This document shows, piece after piece, positions 42,601 to 54,184 of a stretch of 64,000 bases of DNA. A program made the translations under genes and the position numbers. The DNA comes from Cucumis sativus (Eukaryota > Streptophyta > Magnoliopsida > Cucurbitales > Cucurbitaceae): NCBI RefSeq assembly GCF_000004075.3, contig NC_026656.2, positions 1,178,001 to 1,242,000 of the forward strand, given 5' to 3'. Each line of letters opens with the position of its first letter. The first letter of the stretch is position 1. The notes below the pieces were generated by a model. That model ran no database searches and had not been told where the DNA came from. It saw only the letters and a program-made list of their open reading frames with translations.

Positions 42601-45600
42601 GACACATATATGTAGGCACACATCATCTTGAAGAACAAGTAGGTCAAAGATCTGAAGTTTTCTTTTTTTTAAAGAAAGCATGTATCTTAGAAAGAGAAAA
42701 TAAAGTGGGAGGTATAAACCAAATCTTATCCCCCAGTTCTGAGGGATTTGCAAAAAAAAACACAGTTCGACATGACTTTTGATAGAAAAATTATGTATAT
42801 ATAGATGAATTTATATATATTGTTTTGCTTTTGAAATTTTGATAACTTTTTGTAAGGCAAGATCTTATCATCTTCTCTCTTTGGTTGCTATTTCAGTCAG
42901 CAAACTCAGCAAAACCTGCAAATTTTGCAGTACTTATAGTCGTTTTTGAATATCTATATTATACCATTTCTCTTTTCGTTGTTTCCTCCATTACTTTGCC
43001 CCATACATTCTTCTCCCCTTTACTTCACTTTTAAACTTACACACTCTCACATTAATTATATCATCCCCATTCTTCTCATCATCATCATCATCATCCTTCC
43101 TCTCTCTCTCTCTCGATCTCTCTTTACTTTTCTTCTCAATCTGTTGTTTAATCTTTGGTCAAACCAATTGAAATATACACTAAACATGATCAATGACATA
43201 GAATAACACTCATCTTTACAGTGGTTAGATTGATAACTTGAACTTGATTGAATGGGTTAAGATATATAACTTAAATATTTGAATCTTCCTATGCCATTAA
43301 ACTATATGCATATATATAAAAGATTATTGAAATTTTAATGTTTAAGTTTATGTATTTTATACTATCATATAATACATTGAATATTTAAATATTTGTCAAC
43401 ACGTTAATAATTTCTCATATTGTAGTTATATAGTAAAAAAAAACCAATGAAACTTATAAATTAGTTTGTCGATAAAATATATATTTACTAATTCAAATTT
43501 AATTTTTAATTTTTTATATATACTTTTTAAGAAGTGTCATCTTGTGAATATCTCCATAATGTTAAACTATTTTAAATCGAGATTGCAATCAAGAAAGACA
43601 TAACTCAAATAACATATCAAATGTGTAAGTGATCGAGAGGTCTTCGTAATTTCAAATCTTCTTCTACTTTGTTTAGATAATTTTAGTTAGTTTTGCCATT
43701 GAGGTGATGCTAAACAAAAAAAAAAAAAAAGAACTCACAAATTACAATTAATAATTATTTTGATGGGATGTTAATGTAGGGTTTGATTACTTAGATTATT
43801 TTAGCAGTTTTGTTAAAAAAAAATATTTTTAGAAAGGAAAACTACCTAGATAATATTTTCGTTTAGGTAAACTCAATTTAATACTTATGTCTCTAATAAG
43901 AAAATTCAATTAGTTTATGAGTTTGAATTCAAACTAGAAGATTAAAAAAATAGTTAAAAAAACAAGACATAGGAATTCTCCTCCCATGAATTTATAATTA
44001 TAACAATTTAAACTCTAAATTTTAAAATTGATATCAATTTAAACGTCAAACCTCAAACTAATAATCGTATCAATCAAAACCCTGATGTTTTATGAGTATG
44101 TTGATTTTTTTAAAAAAAAATATACGATATGGGTCAAAAGGTGCACCAATACATCTACACTAGGTGGATACCTCCATAGCACCACCATCATTTCTATTTC
44201 ATTATTAATAAATGATCAATAACACATAAGTACATTAATTTAAGCCTTGAACTAACATGGTTGTATAAATTTAAGCATTGATCAGTAAAGAAAGTAAGTT
44301 TGAAGTTTAATATGAATATTTGTAAAATTTAAAGATTTAAATAGACGTCATTGTTAGTTTAGGATGTAAATGGATGAAAACTCATTTCATATTTGGCCTT
44401 ATTATTATATATAATAAACTATTATTAAACTGAAAAAAGTCAAATAAATTCAATATAGTAAACAAATGAGAAAAAGACAATGTCTCAGAAGAAAATAAAG
44501 TTAGGAAAGAACCAAAGTGTTTCTGAAAATCTGCAAAAAGGATAAATAAACAAATAAATAAAATAAAAAGTCCATTAATGATCATATTGAGAGTCTATAT
44601 ATATATATGTACTAAATTCATTGAGCAACCAAACATGGCCAACCTGACATCTCCACAATCAAAACACTGTCAAGCATATATATACTTTGCACTAAGAGAT
44701 AACAAATATACATATATATACATATATACTGATCCTTTAATTAACTTCATGAAATTATATTCTTAATAATGTTGATGAATGTTAAAATTTAATTTCTTAT
44801 ATGTTGCTAATACACTCATTCCTTTTAATAAAAAGCTATATGCAAAAATCATGTTAAACTCACTAAGTCCCTAAAATCAAAATTTGCTCAAACTTCAGTT
44901 TGATCATTGGGGCACAAATCTTACTACAAATACATTTGTCAAATTTCAACATCATCATCATGTTGCATACATGGTGGTGTTTTTTTACTATTCATTCAAT
45001 CAATGTATTGAGAACTTCATGTACTACAACAAATATTGCTTTCAATGGCAAAATTATATATAGTTGAATGTGATAGCTTGAAGGTAGCATTAGTGTGCTC
45101 AATAACACTTCAATGGATTTTATTAAATAACCCATAAATTATATATTTTTACGATTTTTAGAGAATATCTCATTCAACCATCTTTGACACTACTCCGTGC
45201 ACTCTTTTGGGTTTGGAAACTTTGAAAGATAAATTTTATTGGTTTAATTTTGCTCTAATTTTGTTGGTTAGGTCCGAAAAAGAACAAAACCAAACAAATT
45301 TTAGTATAAAGTGGAAGATTAGAGCTATAATTTTATGAAGAAAAAAAAAAAAACCTAATCATAACCTAACCCTAACCCTACATCTATTACTTCCATTTCA
45401 CTTATGAACATATAAACCTAAAAATTTCATACTTTATTAATATGACATTATTATAACCCAAACTTTTCAGTAAGATCAAAGAAAAATGATCTCGTTTCAT
45501 TAAATATAATTAACCGTATAACAAAAGATATTAAAATGGGGCATTGGGTTGAATATTTATAAATGGGAAGCCATAAAATTCAGTGAAAGTGGAGTTAGCA

Positions 45601-46688
45601 GCAGCAACTTTGAATTTATTTACTTTGTATTTATTTATTAAAAACAAAACAAAACAAAACAAAAAGACATGGGAATGCATAGATCACTTCAGAAACGAAA
45701 GTTGAATTTTATGAACTGTTATTTGCTTCAGACATATCATAATGGGCAGCTTCTTCCATTTCCATTTACATTCTCTCTTGTTTTATATATATATATTATC
45801 TCTCTATGATTTAATTATATATTTGTATTTAAAATTGTTGGTCATAAGGGTTTCTTATGTACTTTTTCATAAACTCTGGAATTAAACATTGTATATACAA
45901 ACAACTTTTTTTTTTGCTTTTCTTAAAGATTCCAGTCACTTTGAAAACATGTATTTTAAAAAAGAATGGTACTTTTTGAAGGAAGTATATATTAAATTAT
46001 ATATCTAAAGAGTTCTTGCAGTTAGGGCAACTGGGTCTAATCTATATTTGATTAGTCAATCCCAAAAGTGTTTTTTTAAAAGAGTTGTGAGTTCGAGAAA
46101 CAGTGCTGTTTCTTGAAAACTGTGCTTTGAATGGAATTACTTGGTGTATGTTATGATGATACCCTCCTGGAATTACTTAGTTGTATGTTCAACTTTGTTT
46201 GGTTCATTGGAAAGAGTTATTAAGTCTAGAGCTAGTAGGTTCATCTTCGAGATGTAAAGTTGACAGATGAAATTTCTTACTAAATGTAAAAAGATAGAGA
46301 AATTGGCAAAAAAAATAAAAATGAAGTTAGTGGATAAATGTGAAACGGAGGTGAAAAGAGAGATTGAACTTCTCGGTAAATGTAAAAATTGAAAAAAAGT
46401 ACAAAATTTCTTGATAAATGTACAAATTTTTTAATTGGGTTTACTATTGAAGTGTATAGTTGTTTATATATCAACTTATAATGAATACTTCGAGGTAGGG
46501 TTTAATCGAAGTTTCAAACATGTATTGAAACGTGAGAGTTTAAAAAAATGATAAGTTTTTGTGAAGATAAAAAATTAAACTTTCCCAACAACATACAATG
46601 TAGCTTAGTCGATATTAAGTGTCGATAGTTTAATTTCCACCACATAATGCAAAACTTTCATATAGAGTATATACGGTGACTTGTAATG

Positions 46689-46768
46689 GAATGAAGTTGT
46701 AATGTAATATAATAAAAGAAAACTCAATGAATGAAGTTGTAATGTAATATAATAAAAGAAAACTCAAT
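46689..46768. repeat. Perfect 40-bp tandem duplication
   Basis: The units 46689-46728 and 46729-46768 (starting GAATGAAGTTGTAATGTAAT) appear identical, so the duplication is recent. It lies about 500 bases upstream of the reductase gene start. Confidence 0.92.
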
Positions 46769-47258
46769 TATAGATGAAGTGATTTCAGTCCAATCCTACT
46801 TTTCATTGTTTTCACTCTTTGTGATCTAATTTTCACTGTCTTGTGATGATTACTCATAATTTTCAATTACATTCAAGTTCTCCCACACATATCAAAACCT
46901 AACTTCATTTAGGTCTAAAGCCCAAAGATGGATCCAAATAAGTCCATACCAAACTGATACCAGCCATGGGCTAGGCCAGTTGTGGGTCAGAAAAACTACA
47001 GGCCCAATTCCCAAAATACCCAATTTAAATTGGGCTCGAAGTAGGGCCAAGAAACCAAGCCCAATTATAGGCCCAAGTCCAAAAGTAGTTCCCTTTACAT
47101 TTCCATTTTTTTCAATATTCCCATCAAACTGGAGAAGCAAAGGCTTTATTCCAAAGAATAAAAAAAAACCCAAGAGAGGTTTTGTTAAATCACTCATAAA
47201 TTTCGTTACACATTTCGTCTTTTTCTTCTTCTTGATTTCTTTTCTCCGGTGATCATTC

Positions 47259-50200
47259 ATGGCGACATTCCTCAGAAGATTAGCAAACGCTGCTCCATCA
47301 CTACGCTACAATGCATTATTAGGAACCCAATCAAAGATCCATTCCTCTAACTTCAGATTCCCCATTGGAGCCATCGCTGCAGCTTCCGGTGGAATATCGT
47401 ATTTGTATTATGTTTCCTATTCGGATTTGGTAATTCACCTCAATTTATTCTCTTCTCTATTGAATGTGGTTGCTTGTATTGAATTCTTCTTTATTTTTCA
47501 TAATTTTGAACTCTTTGTTATATGGGTATGGATTGGTTTGTCAATTGTCAGTTAGCTTCATTTTCGTCAGCTGATTGTATGATTCGGTTTTATCTTCTAT
47601 TTGCAACTTTATTTGCAGGTTCATCTAGATCAAAGCAGTGAAGAGGCAAGCCCAAAAGTTGGTCAGTTTGTCTTATTTTCTCTTTCTTTAACAACTTTTG
47701 TAACAAAAGAAAGAGAATATTTAGCCCGAGTCAACTTTTAAATTTGAATATCGAGTTTTAGTGGGAGTGAATCGTGCAAAATTGATAATGATCTTTAATT
47801 TTACACTTTTGAATGTAATTTCTTTATCATCAAGATTAATTTTGAATGATTAAAAGTGTGTTTGGAAGTGATTGTACCAAGTTTAGAATCACTCTAGAAC
47901 ATGCCTCAGTAAATCTTAATTCATAAAAAATGGTTTGTTTGCATTTCCAGCACTCAAGTCAGGTAAATGGATTGAGTTCAAGTTACAAGACTCTGCACGG
48001 GTTACTCATAATACTCACTTATTCAGGTACAAAATTTACGATATATGTTTTATAGTGTACTTTAGGAAGCTAATGAAGCATTTAATTGTCTGTATTACCT
48101 TGTCAATACTATATAGTACCTGGTAGACATATCTCTAATTTTAGATTTCAGGTAAGAACTCGTTGTGGGGTTAGCAGAAAACAATTACTATAACTACTGC
48201 CCAAACTTACCCCTTGAAATAAAGAACGGAGGCCACTATTCTAATTACATTTCATACCACTACTATTTCTGTTTCTTTTTCCCAGCTCCATAACATAACC
48301 TCACTCAAGTCCTGTGTGCAGTAAATGCAACTAATTAAAATCAGGTGCTTTTCTTGCCATCTTTTTACATATGCAATATTTGCTAACACACAAGTTGGGC
48401 AGATTTTCATTTGATCCTAGTGAAACATTGGGGTTAAATGTCGCGTCATGCATCTATACAAGGTATGCTTTTCTCTTTCCTTCTGTCCTCCTCGACCCTG
48501 CTTTTTCAATTAAACCATTGGAGATGTATTTTTCTTTGACTGATTGCTAAATTAAAAGGAATGTGCTTCTTGGTTATTCATTACGGTGTATTGTTGTAAC
48601 CACAGAGCTCCAATTGGACAAGACGATGAAGGGAAAGCAAAATACGTTGTGCGCCCGTAAGTTAACTTGTTCAAACATTGGGATGCTTCATTTTAATTTA
48701 TCTATATTTGATTATCGAAAATTTGGTAGAGGGTTCGGCATAATTATAAAGGATTTTATAATTCCACCAGTTGATTATGAATTCAAAATACTCGCATCCT
48801 TGGGAAGTTGAGATGTCCAGCCAGTCCATTCCATGTTGATGACAAACAATATTCACAGTTTCAATCTTTATGATATTCCAGCTATTTTTGCTTCCTGCTT
48901 GTTCACCATCAATCCAACCCCTTTACATTATGTTACTTGGTCTTCATGAAGTTATTTTATTATCCAGTTTATATTAATTTGTTTTTGAAACATCAAGATG
49001 AGAGTCAATTGGATTTACTGATGTATGTAATGTGAAGCTCTGTATATTCATTTTTCTTTCCTTTATTTTAAATTAATGATTTTTGTCCAGGTATACACCT
49101 ATATCAGATCCTGATGCAAAGGGATACTTTGATTTACTAATTAAGGTATATTTTTGTTCACCTGACATTCTATATTTCCTCATCGGATATCTACTTATCC
49201 TTTTGAAGACAATTTTTTTATAATGAGGTGTGATATGTTTTACATAGATTGTGCTTTCTTTGATGAATTTTGTAGGTATATCCTCAAGGAAAAATGAGTC
49301 AACATTTTGCTACCTTGAAACCCGGGGATGTACTTGAAGTGAAAGGGTATCAATTTTTTTTTTCTTCCTTGTTATCTTCAAGTCATGTATTGTATATCGT
49401 AACTCTTTTCCCTTCATTGCTGTGCAGCCCCATTGAAAAGCTCAAATACTCTCCAAATATGAAGAAACACATTGGCATGGTAAGAAGAATCGTGTTGGAT
49501 TGCTCGTGATAATATCAATTATAAATATATAACTAAATTGCTTTGCAGCCCGATTAAAAAGCTCAGATACTTCTACTTGGCATATCATTGTTTTTTGCAT
49601 TGGTAATGCTGTTGCCATTACTGCCATTTAATTTAAAGAGATAAAAGTTCAAGGTTTCATTTAATAAATTGTATATTTTAATTGACAAGAAAGTCACGTA
49701 GCTTTCTTTGGAATGAGATTGACCATTTCTATTATATGCACGGGAAAAGGAAATGCAGCTTAACTGAAATTAGAGTAACTAAATACTGAAATCAACTATA
49801 CGTCATATCTCCAAATTTTGTTTTCTGCCCTTGCAGATTGCTGGTGGCACAGGAATTACTCCCATGCTCCAGGTTATTGATGCTATAGTAAAAAATCCAG
49901 ATGACAATACCCAGGTGCGCAATGATCTTTTCTTGCAAAATTTCTGAACTATGCCAAAACTGACCAGTAAAGTTGAAATCCAATGTTCCTTTATTTGCAC
50001 TTTGATTAGATTTTGCAAGAATGTTTCTTTGTTCAATCACTTCGTAAAAAATGTTTTATTCATTTAATGAAAACTTCCATTGGAAAACCTAACTCTCCAT
50101 CTATCCCTTATTTGGAGCTCGTGAAAATGCACTCCAATTGGGACTGTTGTAGTATAAAAGTAAACTTTCGGCATTTCCTATGGACATTGAAGCTGCATTT

Positions 50201-51585
50201 TATTCTGACACTTTAATGTATGAACTTGGGAAAATATTTATGATAAGAACAAAATTACCTCAGCTATAACTTTCAATGATTGCTTGAGCATGTCCTTTAA
50301 TACTTACAGGTCTCGCTGCTTTACGGGAATGTCTCTCCTGATGACATATTGCTTAAACAGAAACTTGACATACTTGCATCTAGCCACCCAAATATAAAGG
50401 TATTATTTGTTTCCGTAATACAAAATTGCTGTAGTATTTAGAAGTTGATTTCCTATCAAATGATCGTGAGATGGACAATGGCATATTAAGAACCCAGTTT
50501 CAGCAGCGTGTTCATGTATGAAGTGTACTCAATGTTATGTGAGATGTGTTACACATGCAAATCATGAAATTTTGACTTACTACGAAGACGTTAGTGAAAT
50601 AGAATATGAGAAACTGGACAAAAAAGAAAAGAATTTAATGAACATAACATAAAAATTGGAAAAGAAGGATAAACTTGTTTGTGTATCGATCTTGACATTT
50701 ACCGCGAGAAATGATTTAACTATTTCCCCTTTTTTGCATGCCTGTGCAATATAATTTATTTTCCTGCCAGGTGCAGTTTTTTTTACCGTCGCTTTGATTC
50801 TATAGTTTCCTTTTCTTTTGGTTACATCTTAGGTGTAAATGCTCCCCCACTTCCATTAACATAGACATAACTCTTTGATATCCAATTGGAGAGGCTTTTT
50901 TGTAACTCTCGTGAATTAGAGATCCCCCCCCTTGGCCTCTTGAAATTTCATTCAATCAATAAATTTGTATTTATATCATATGTGTGTGTGTGTGTATGTG
51001 TATATATCCCTGCCTCTTAATGAAAGTGGTGAACTCTATGGTAACAAAAATTTAGGTATTCTACACGGTTGATAAACCAACAAAGAATTGGAAGGGAGGA
51101 AAAGGATACGTATCAAAGGATATGGTCATCAAAGGCTTACCACCCCCAGGGGATGACGCACTAATCCTCGTAAGTGTTTATTGTTGTTGCTGCTGTAGCA
51201 ATACTTCATCTCTTTCTCTTTGTTAACGTGTTTATCATTTCTTACCCAAACTAAAATAATATGCACCACAAACATAGACTATTATAAATTAGAGGGTTTT
51301 TGTTGTACTACCATGGTCTATTCTAGATACATAACGAACTTGGTTCCATGCGTTCAGGTATGCGGTCCACCAGGGATGATGAAACACATTTCTGGGGACA
51401 AAGCTCCCGATTACTCACAGGGAGAGGTAATATTTATTTAGGATTTTCAGTGTCTTACCGTGAACTTAAATTGATTTATCAACTGTTAATACATCTTAAT
51501 TTACATCTTTTTTACTTCTTTCTTGCAGCTTGATGGCATGCTAAAGGAATTGGGATATACGAAGGAAATGGTTTACAAGTTTTAA
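47259..51585 (+). CDS. NADH-cytochrome b5 reductase-like flavoprotein, mitochondrial
   Basis: Thirteen exons: 47259-47429, 47619-47661, 47951-48026, 48403-48462, 48606-48656, 49091-49145, 49276-49346, 49428-49479, 49837-49914, 50310-50399, 51056-51169, 51358-51426, 51529-51585. They total 987 bases, 328 residues, the length I recall for Arabidopsis At5g20080. All junctions are GT/AG and in frame. The first 50 residues ([20 protein letters not shown], then a hydrophobic stretch) look like a mitochondrial presequence with a membrane anchor. RPYTPIS (133-139) binds FAD, GGTGITP (196-202) and CGPPGM (289-294) form the NADH site, and the protein ends in KF. Reductases of this family pass electrons from NADH through FAD to cytochrome b5 or another acceptor. 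A decayed duplicate of exon 8 lies in intron 8. Confidence 0.95.
49540..49602 (+). pseudogene. Decayed duplicate of exon 8 in intron 8
   Basis: GCTTTGCAGCCCGATTAAAA and the next 11 bases match the exon 8 acceptor region (49419-49449) at 27 of 31 positions. An AG acceptor is kept at 49547-49548. Read in the exon 8 phase it gives GPIKKLRY against GPIEKLKY. A GTAATG donor-like site at 49603 would close a 54-base exon, but exon 8 is 52 bases, so inclusion would break the frame into exon 9. Confidence 0.6.
50981..51000. repeat. GT-rich microsatellite in intron 10 of the reductase gene
   Basis: Alternating TG with one A interruption. It is preceded at about 50923-50931 by a C homopolymer. Confidence 0.75.
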
Positions 51586-52519
51586 CAAGATTCACAAAAG
51601 TTTTAGCTGTTGACGGACGTATCAACTTAATGTTAGGGAGTGTTTTCTGAAGCCTTGTTAGAATTATTGTCATTGGACCAAATTTTAAATCAAAATAATT
51701 TCCAAGTTGGTGTTCGTTATATAAGTTGATCTCTTGAAAGCCAGTTTATGTTGCTTCTTCTCGTACTTTTTTATGTCTTGATAACGAGGCTGGTATCTTT
51801 TCTCAATATTCCACAATATGACGATATATTCGTAAATTAGAGCGTTCGACATGGATAGCTTCTATTTGGCAAGCAAAAGAATCAAAACTTGTGGAAATAT
51901 CCAAGGAAGGAATTCACACATTTATGAAGTTATTGGTCAAAAATACATAAATAGAATCTCAATACTTTACCCTTTTTGCTTATCAGGTGTAGACAGATGT
52001 TTACAAAATCTTTTGCAACCCAATTGGTTGGTAACTTTGTTTTGCATGGACTCAAAGTTCATGAGTTTGACTCTAAATTCATGTGTTTAAAAATATTCTC
52101 GTTTTTTTTTAACATTTTTTAAATACTTGAAAAATTATTTTTACGGATGCTAGGCATGAGATTGTACCGTTTTTTAGTAAACAAGTGAGAGAGATCATTG
52201 CCATGATTGAACTATATGTAAGCCATATTTTTTTAGAAAAAACCACGCACTCTTTAAGTATTGGTTTCAATGAAAAACTCAATACATTAAAGTTTTTGTT
52301 GACTTTTAAACCAAGCATATGATACCATTCTTACTAAGAAGATAAAAGAAAGATAACTTGACGAAAAAAGTATCGTAATTGACAATTTGTCATCCAAACA
52401 TACCATTAACTCGGTAAATATAAGAAAGAGAGGGGGAAAGAGAGAGCAAACAATAAATTGGTTTTGTATAATGCTAAAATGGCTTTACATAGATTCATCA
52501 TTTTCTGTGAACCAAAAAC
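51586..52519. other. Convergent 3' flanks of the reductase and dynein genes
   Basis: The two genes point at each other across about 930 bases. No coding gene is supported here. A block near 52360-52415 (TATCGTAATTGACAATTTG, then CATCCAAACATACCATT) also occurs near 58026-58080. Confidence 0.5.
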
Positions 52520-53978
52520 TCATTCAATAGCTTTCTGAATCTTAGTTCTAAACAACAAAATGTACAATTTCTCCATTGAAAAATAAAGGAAACAACCTGT
52601 TGAGTGAGTCACAAATGATCCAAAACTTGACCCCACAATACAATGCCAAGCTGGCCCATATACTTTATCAAATTCCTGCCATTAATCCCCAATTTAATCA
52701 GTATAAATCAATGTAGTCTGTCAAACCAAATATTTGTTCTAAAACTTACTCTTATCATATAATTTTTTATATGAGTTCGCTGAATTACGAAAGAAAAACA
52801 CCTTTCAACTTTGTCACTTGTTTCTTGATTCAAGTCTCGTAACTAATCTCAGTTACAATAATCTAGTAATGAGTTAGATTCTTTCAGAATGATTGCAAGA
52901 GAAATTAGGAACACTAAACAATCAAGAAATGCACATGGATAAGAAAAAGAGCTTCAATTTCAATGAAAAATATGAGATTTTTAGCTTTAAAATATGTGCT
53001 AATCACTGATCTAACACACATGGGCTGTCGGATCCTTTGACCAAATGCCCACTTGAATTCTGTCTCAAAACTTAGTTTCTGATTAAACAAAGCACAGATT
53101 TAGTGATGGAATTAAGTGAACAACAAATCGGAGTTTAGACAGCGAATATGAACCTAACTCAAACTTGTCATTTACTATTTTTTTTTTAAAGTCGAAGGTT
53201 TGAATTCCCGAACTCCATAGAAAGACTGACAGCTAGAAAGGTTATGATTACCCATTTCCACTTGTTGATTTTCTTTCTCAGTATGACCAAAAGAAGGAAA
53301 TCAAGAAAGCAACAAATCAAAAGGAGCTTCTGCTCTGCCCCTTTTCTTTCAACATTTTCTCACAAAAAGACCAAATCCAATATGAAATTCCCAATGCCCA
53401 AAAAGGCCAAAAAAAAACTAGTTCTACTTATAATTTTTGGTACTGTGATCAAACCCCATCAATATATGTAAATTTGACATCAGAGTTTAAAGGGATTCTC
53501 TATATACAGGAAACCGAACTGAAGTCTCTACAATTCGTATTGCTTTTTTCCTTTGTTCGTAGACATAACTAACACATTATTCTCTATGTTGTGTTTTCTT
53601 GTGTTCTTTACTTGTCGATTTCATAACAACTGATTAGATCAGAAAAGAAAAACGATACACCAACAGACAGAAGTTCTGTGAAAAACTAACCACTCAACAA
53701 AACATTCCAATGTGAACAATATAACTGATAAATATATAAATACCTTTTTAATATTGTAAGCCATATGTTTTGAGCTAAACTTCTCCAAACTATCATAACT
53801 TCTCCTTGCAGTTCTAAAAGCTTGAATTTGCATAATTTCAGGCATATCTGATACCAATACCTTCACTTGAAGAAAGGAGGCTACTGATCCCAAATTTGTT
53901 TCCACATGAGAAACTGATTTCCTACCTTCAACCACCACTTTTCTTCCTCCCATTATCTCCTCTCGGATGCCCCCGACA

Positions 53979-54010
<32 letters not shown>

Positions 54011-54184
54011 GCCATGTTGTTCAGTTGCTTTCTTGGATTTCCTACCCAACCAGTTGTACTTATAAATTGATGTCTTATCCACTGAACTCATAGAAATAGG
54101 CTCGCGTGACGATACATTACGACCTCCATCGCGAGACTTGTAGAAGGATTTGAAGCCTTTCATTTGCTTGTTTAGAGTGGCCAT
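52520..54184 (-). CDS. Dynein light chain LC8 type with N-terminal poly-Gly extension
   Basis: Two exons, 53744-54184 and 52520-52675, joined in phase 0 (AAAAAG|GTATTT to TGGCAG|GAATTT), give 198 residues. The LC8 domain starts near residue 106 ([17 protein letters not shown]) and runs through [34 protein letters not shown] and [14 protein letters not shown] to the end. LC8 proteins are dimeric hub proteins that bind short linear motifs in partners; flowering plants lack dynein motors, so the role is as a hub. The first 105 residues are a plant-type extension, basic (GRKSKKA) and with 12 glycines at 58-69 coded by a GGC/GGT hexanucleotide run. Arabidopsis At5g20110, about 209 residues by memory, is the likely counterpart. 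Confidence 0.92.
53977..54014. repeat. CCACCG hexanucleotide repeat coding for poly-Gly
   Basis: Five or so units of CCACCG on the plus strand lie inside exon 1 of the dynein light chain gene and encode residues 58-69. Such coding hexanucleotide repeats often vary in length between accessions without breaking the frame. Confidence 0.9.

Larger units (their letters stand above)
39160..47258. other. Long gene-poor interval, about 8.1 kb
   Basis: AT-rich spacer. Contents seen: a TA microsatellite (39409-39452), a MITE-end fragment (39593-39632), a less AT-rich island with AAACGACACCGTT (40225-40345), a C/T plus CAT-repeat tract (43076-43110), a short telomere-like CCTAACCCTAACCCTA (45366-45381) and a perfect 40-bp tandem duplication (46689-46768). 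The last 300 bases are promoter and leader of the reductase gene. No coding gene is supported. Confidence 0.5.

Noticed and set aside
45366-45381. Telomere-like CCTAACCCTAACCCTA
   Set aside because: Fewer than three units, not the plant CCCTAAA heptamer, and in the middle of ordinary spacer; too short for an interstitial telomere.
53896-54093. His/Arg-rich frame with HRHRHRH on the plus strand
   Set aside because: It is the complement of the poly-Gly hexanucleotide repeat in the dynein light chain exon.
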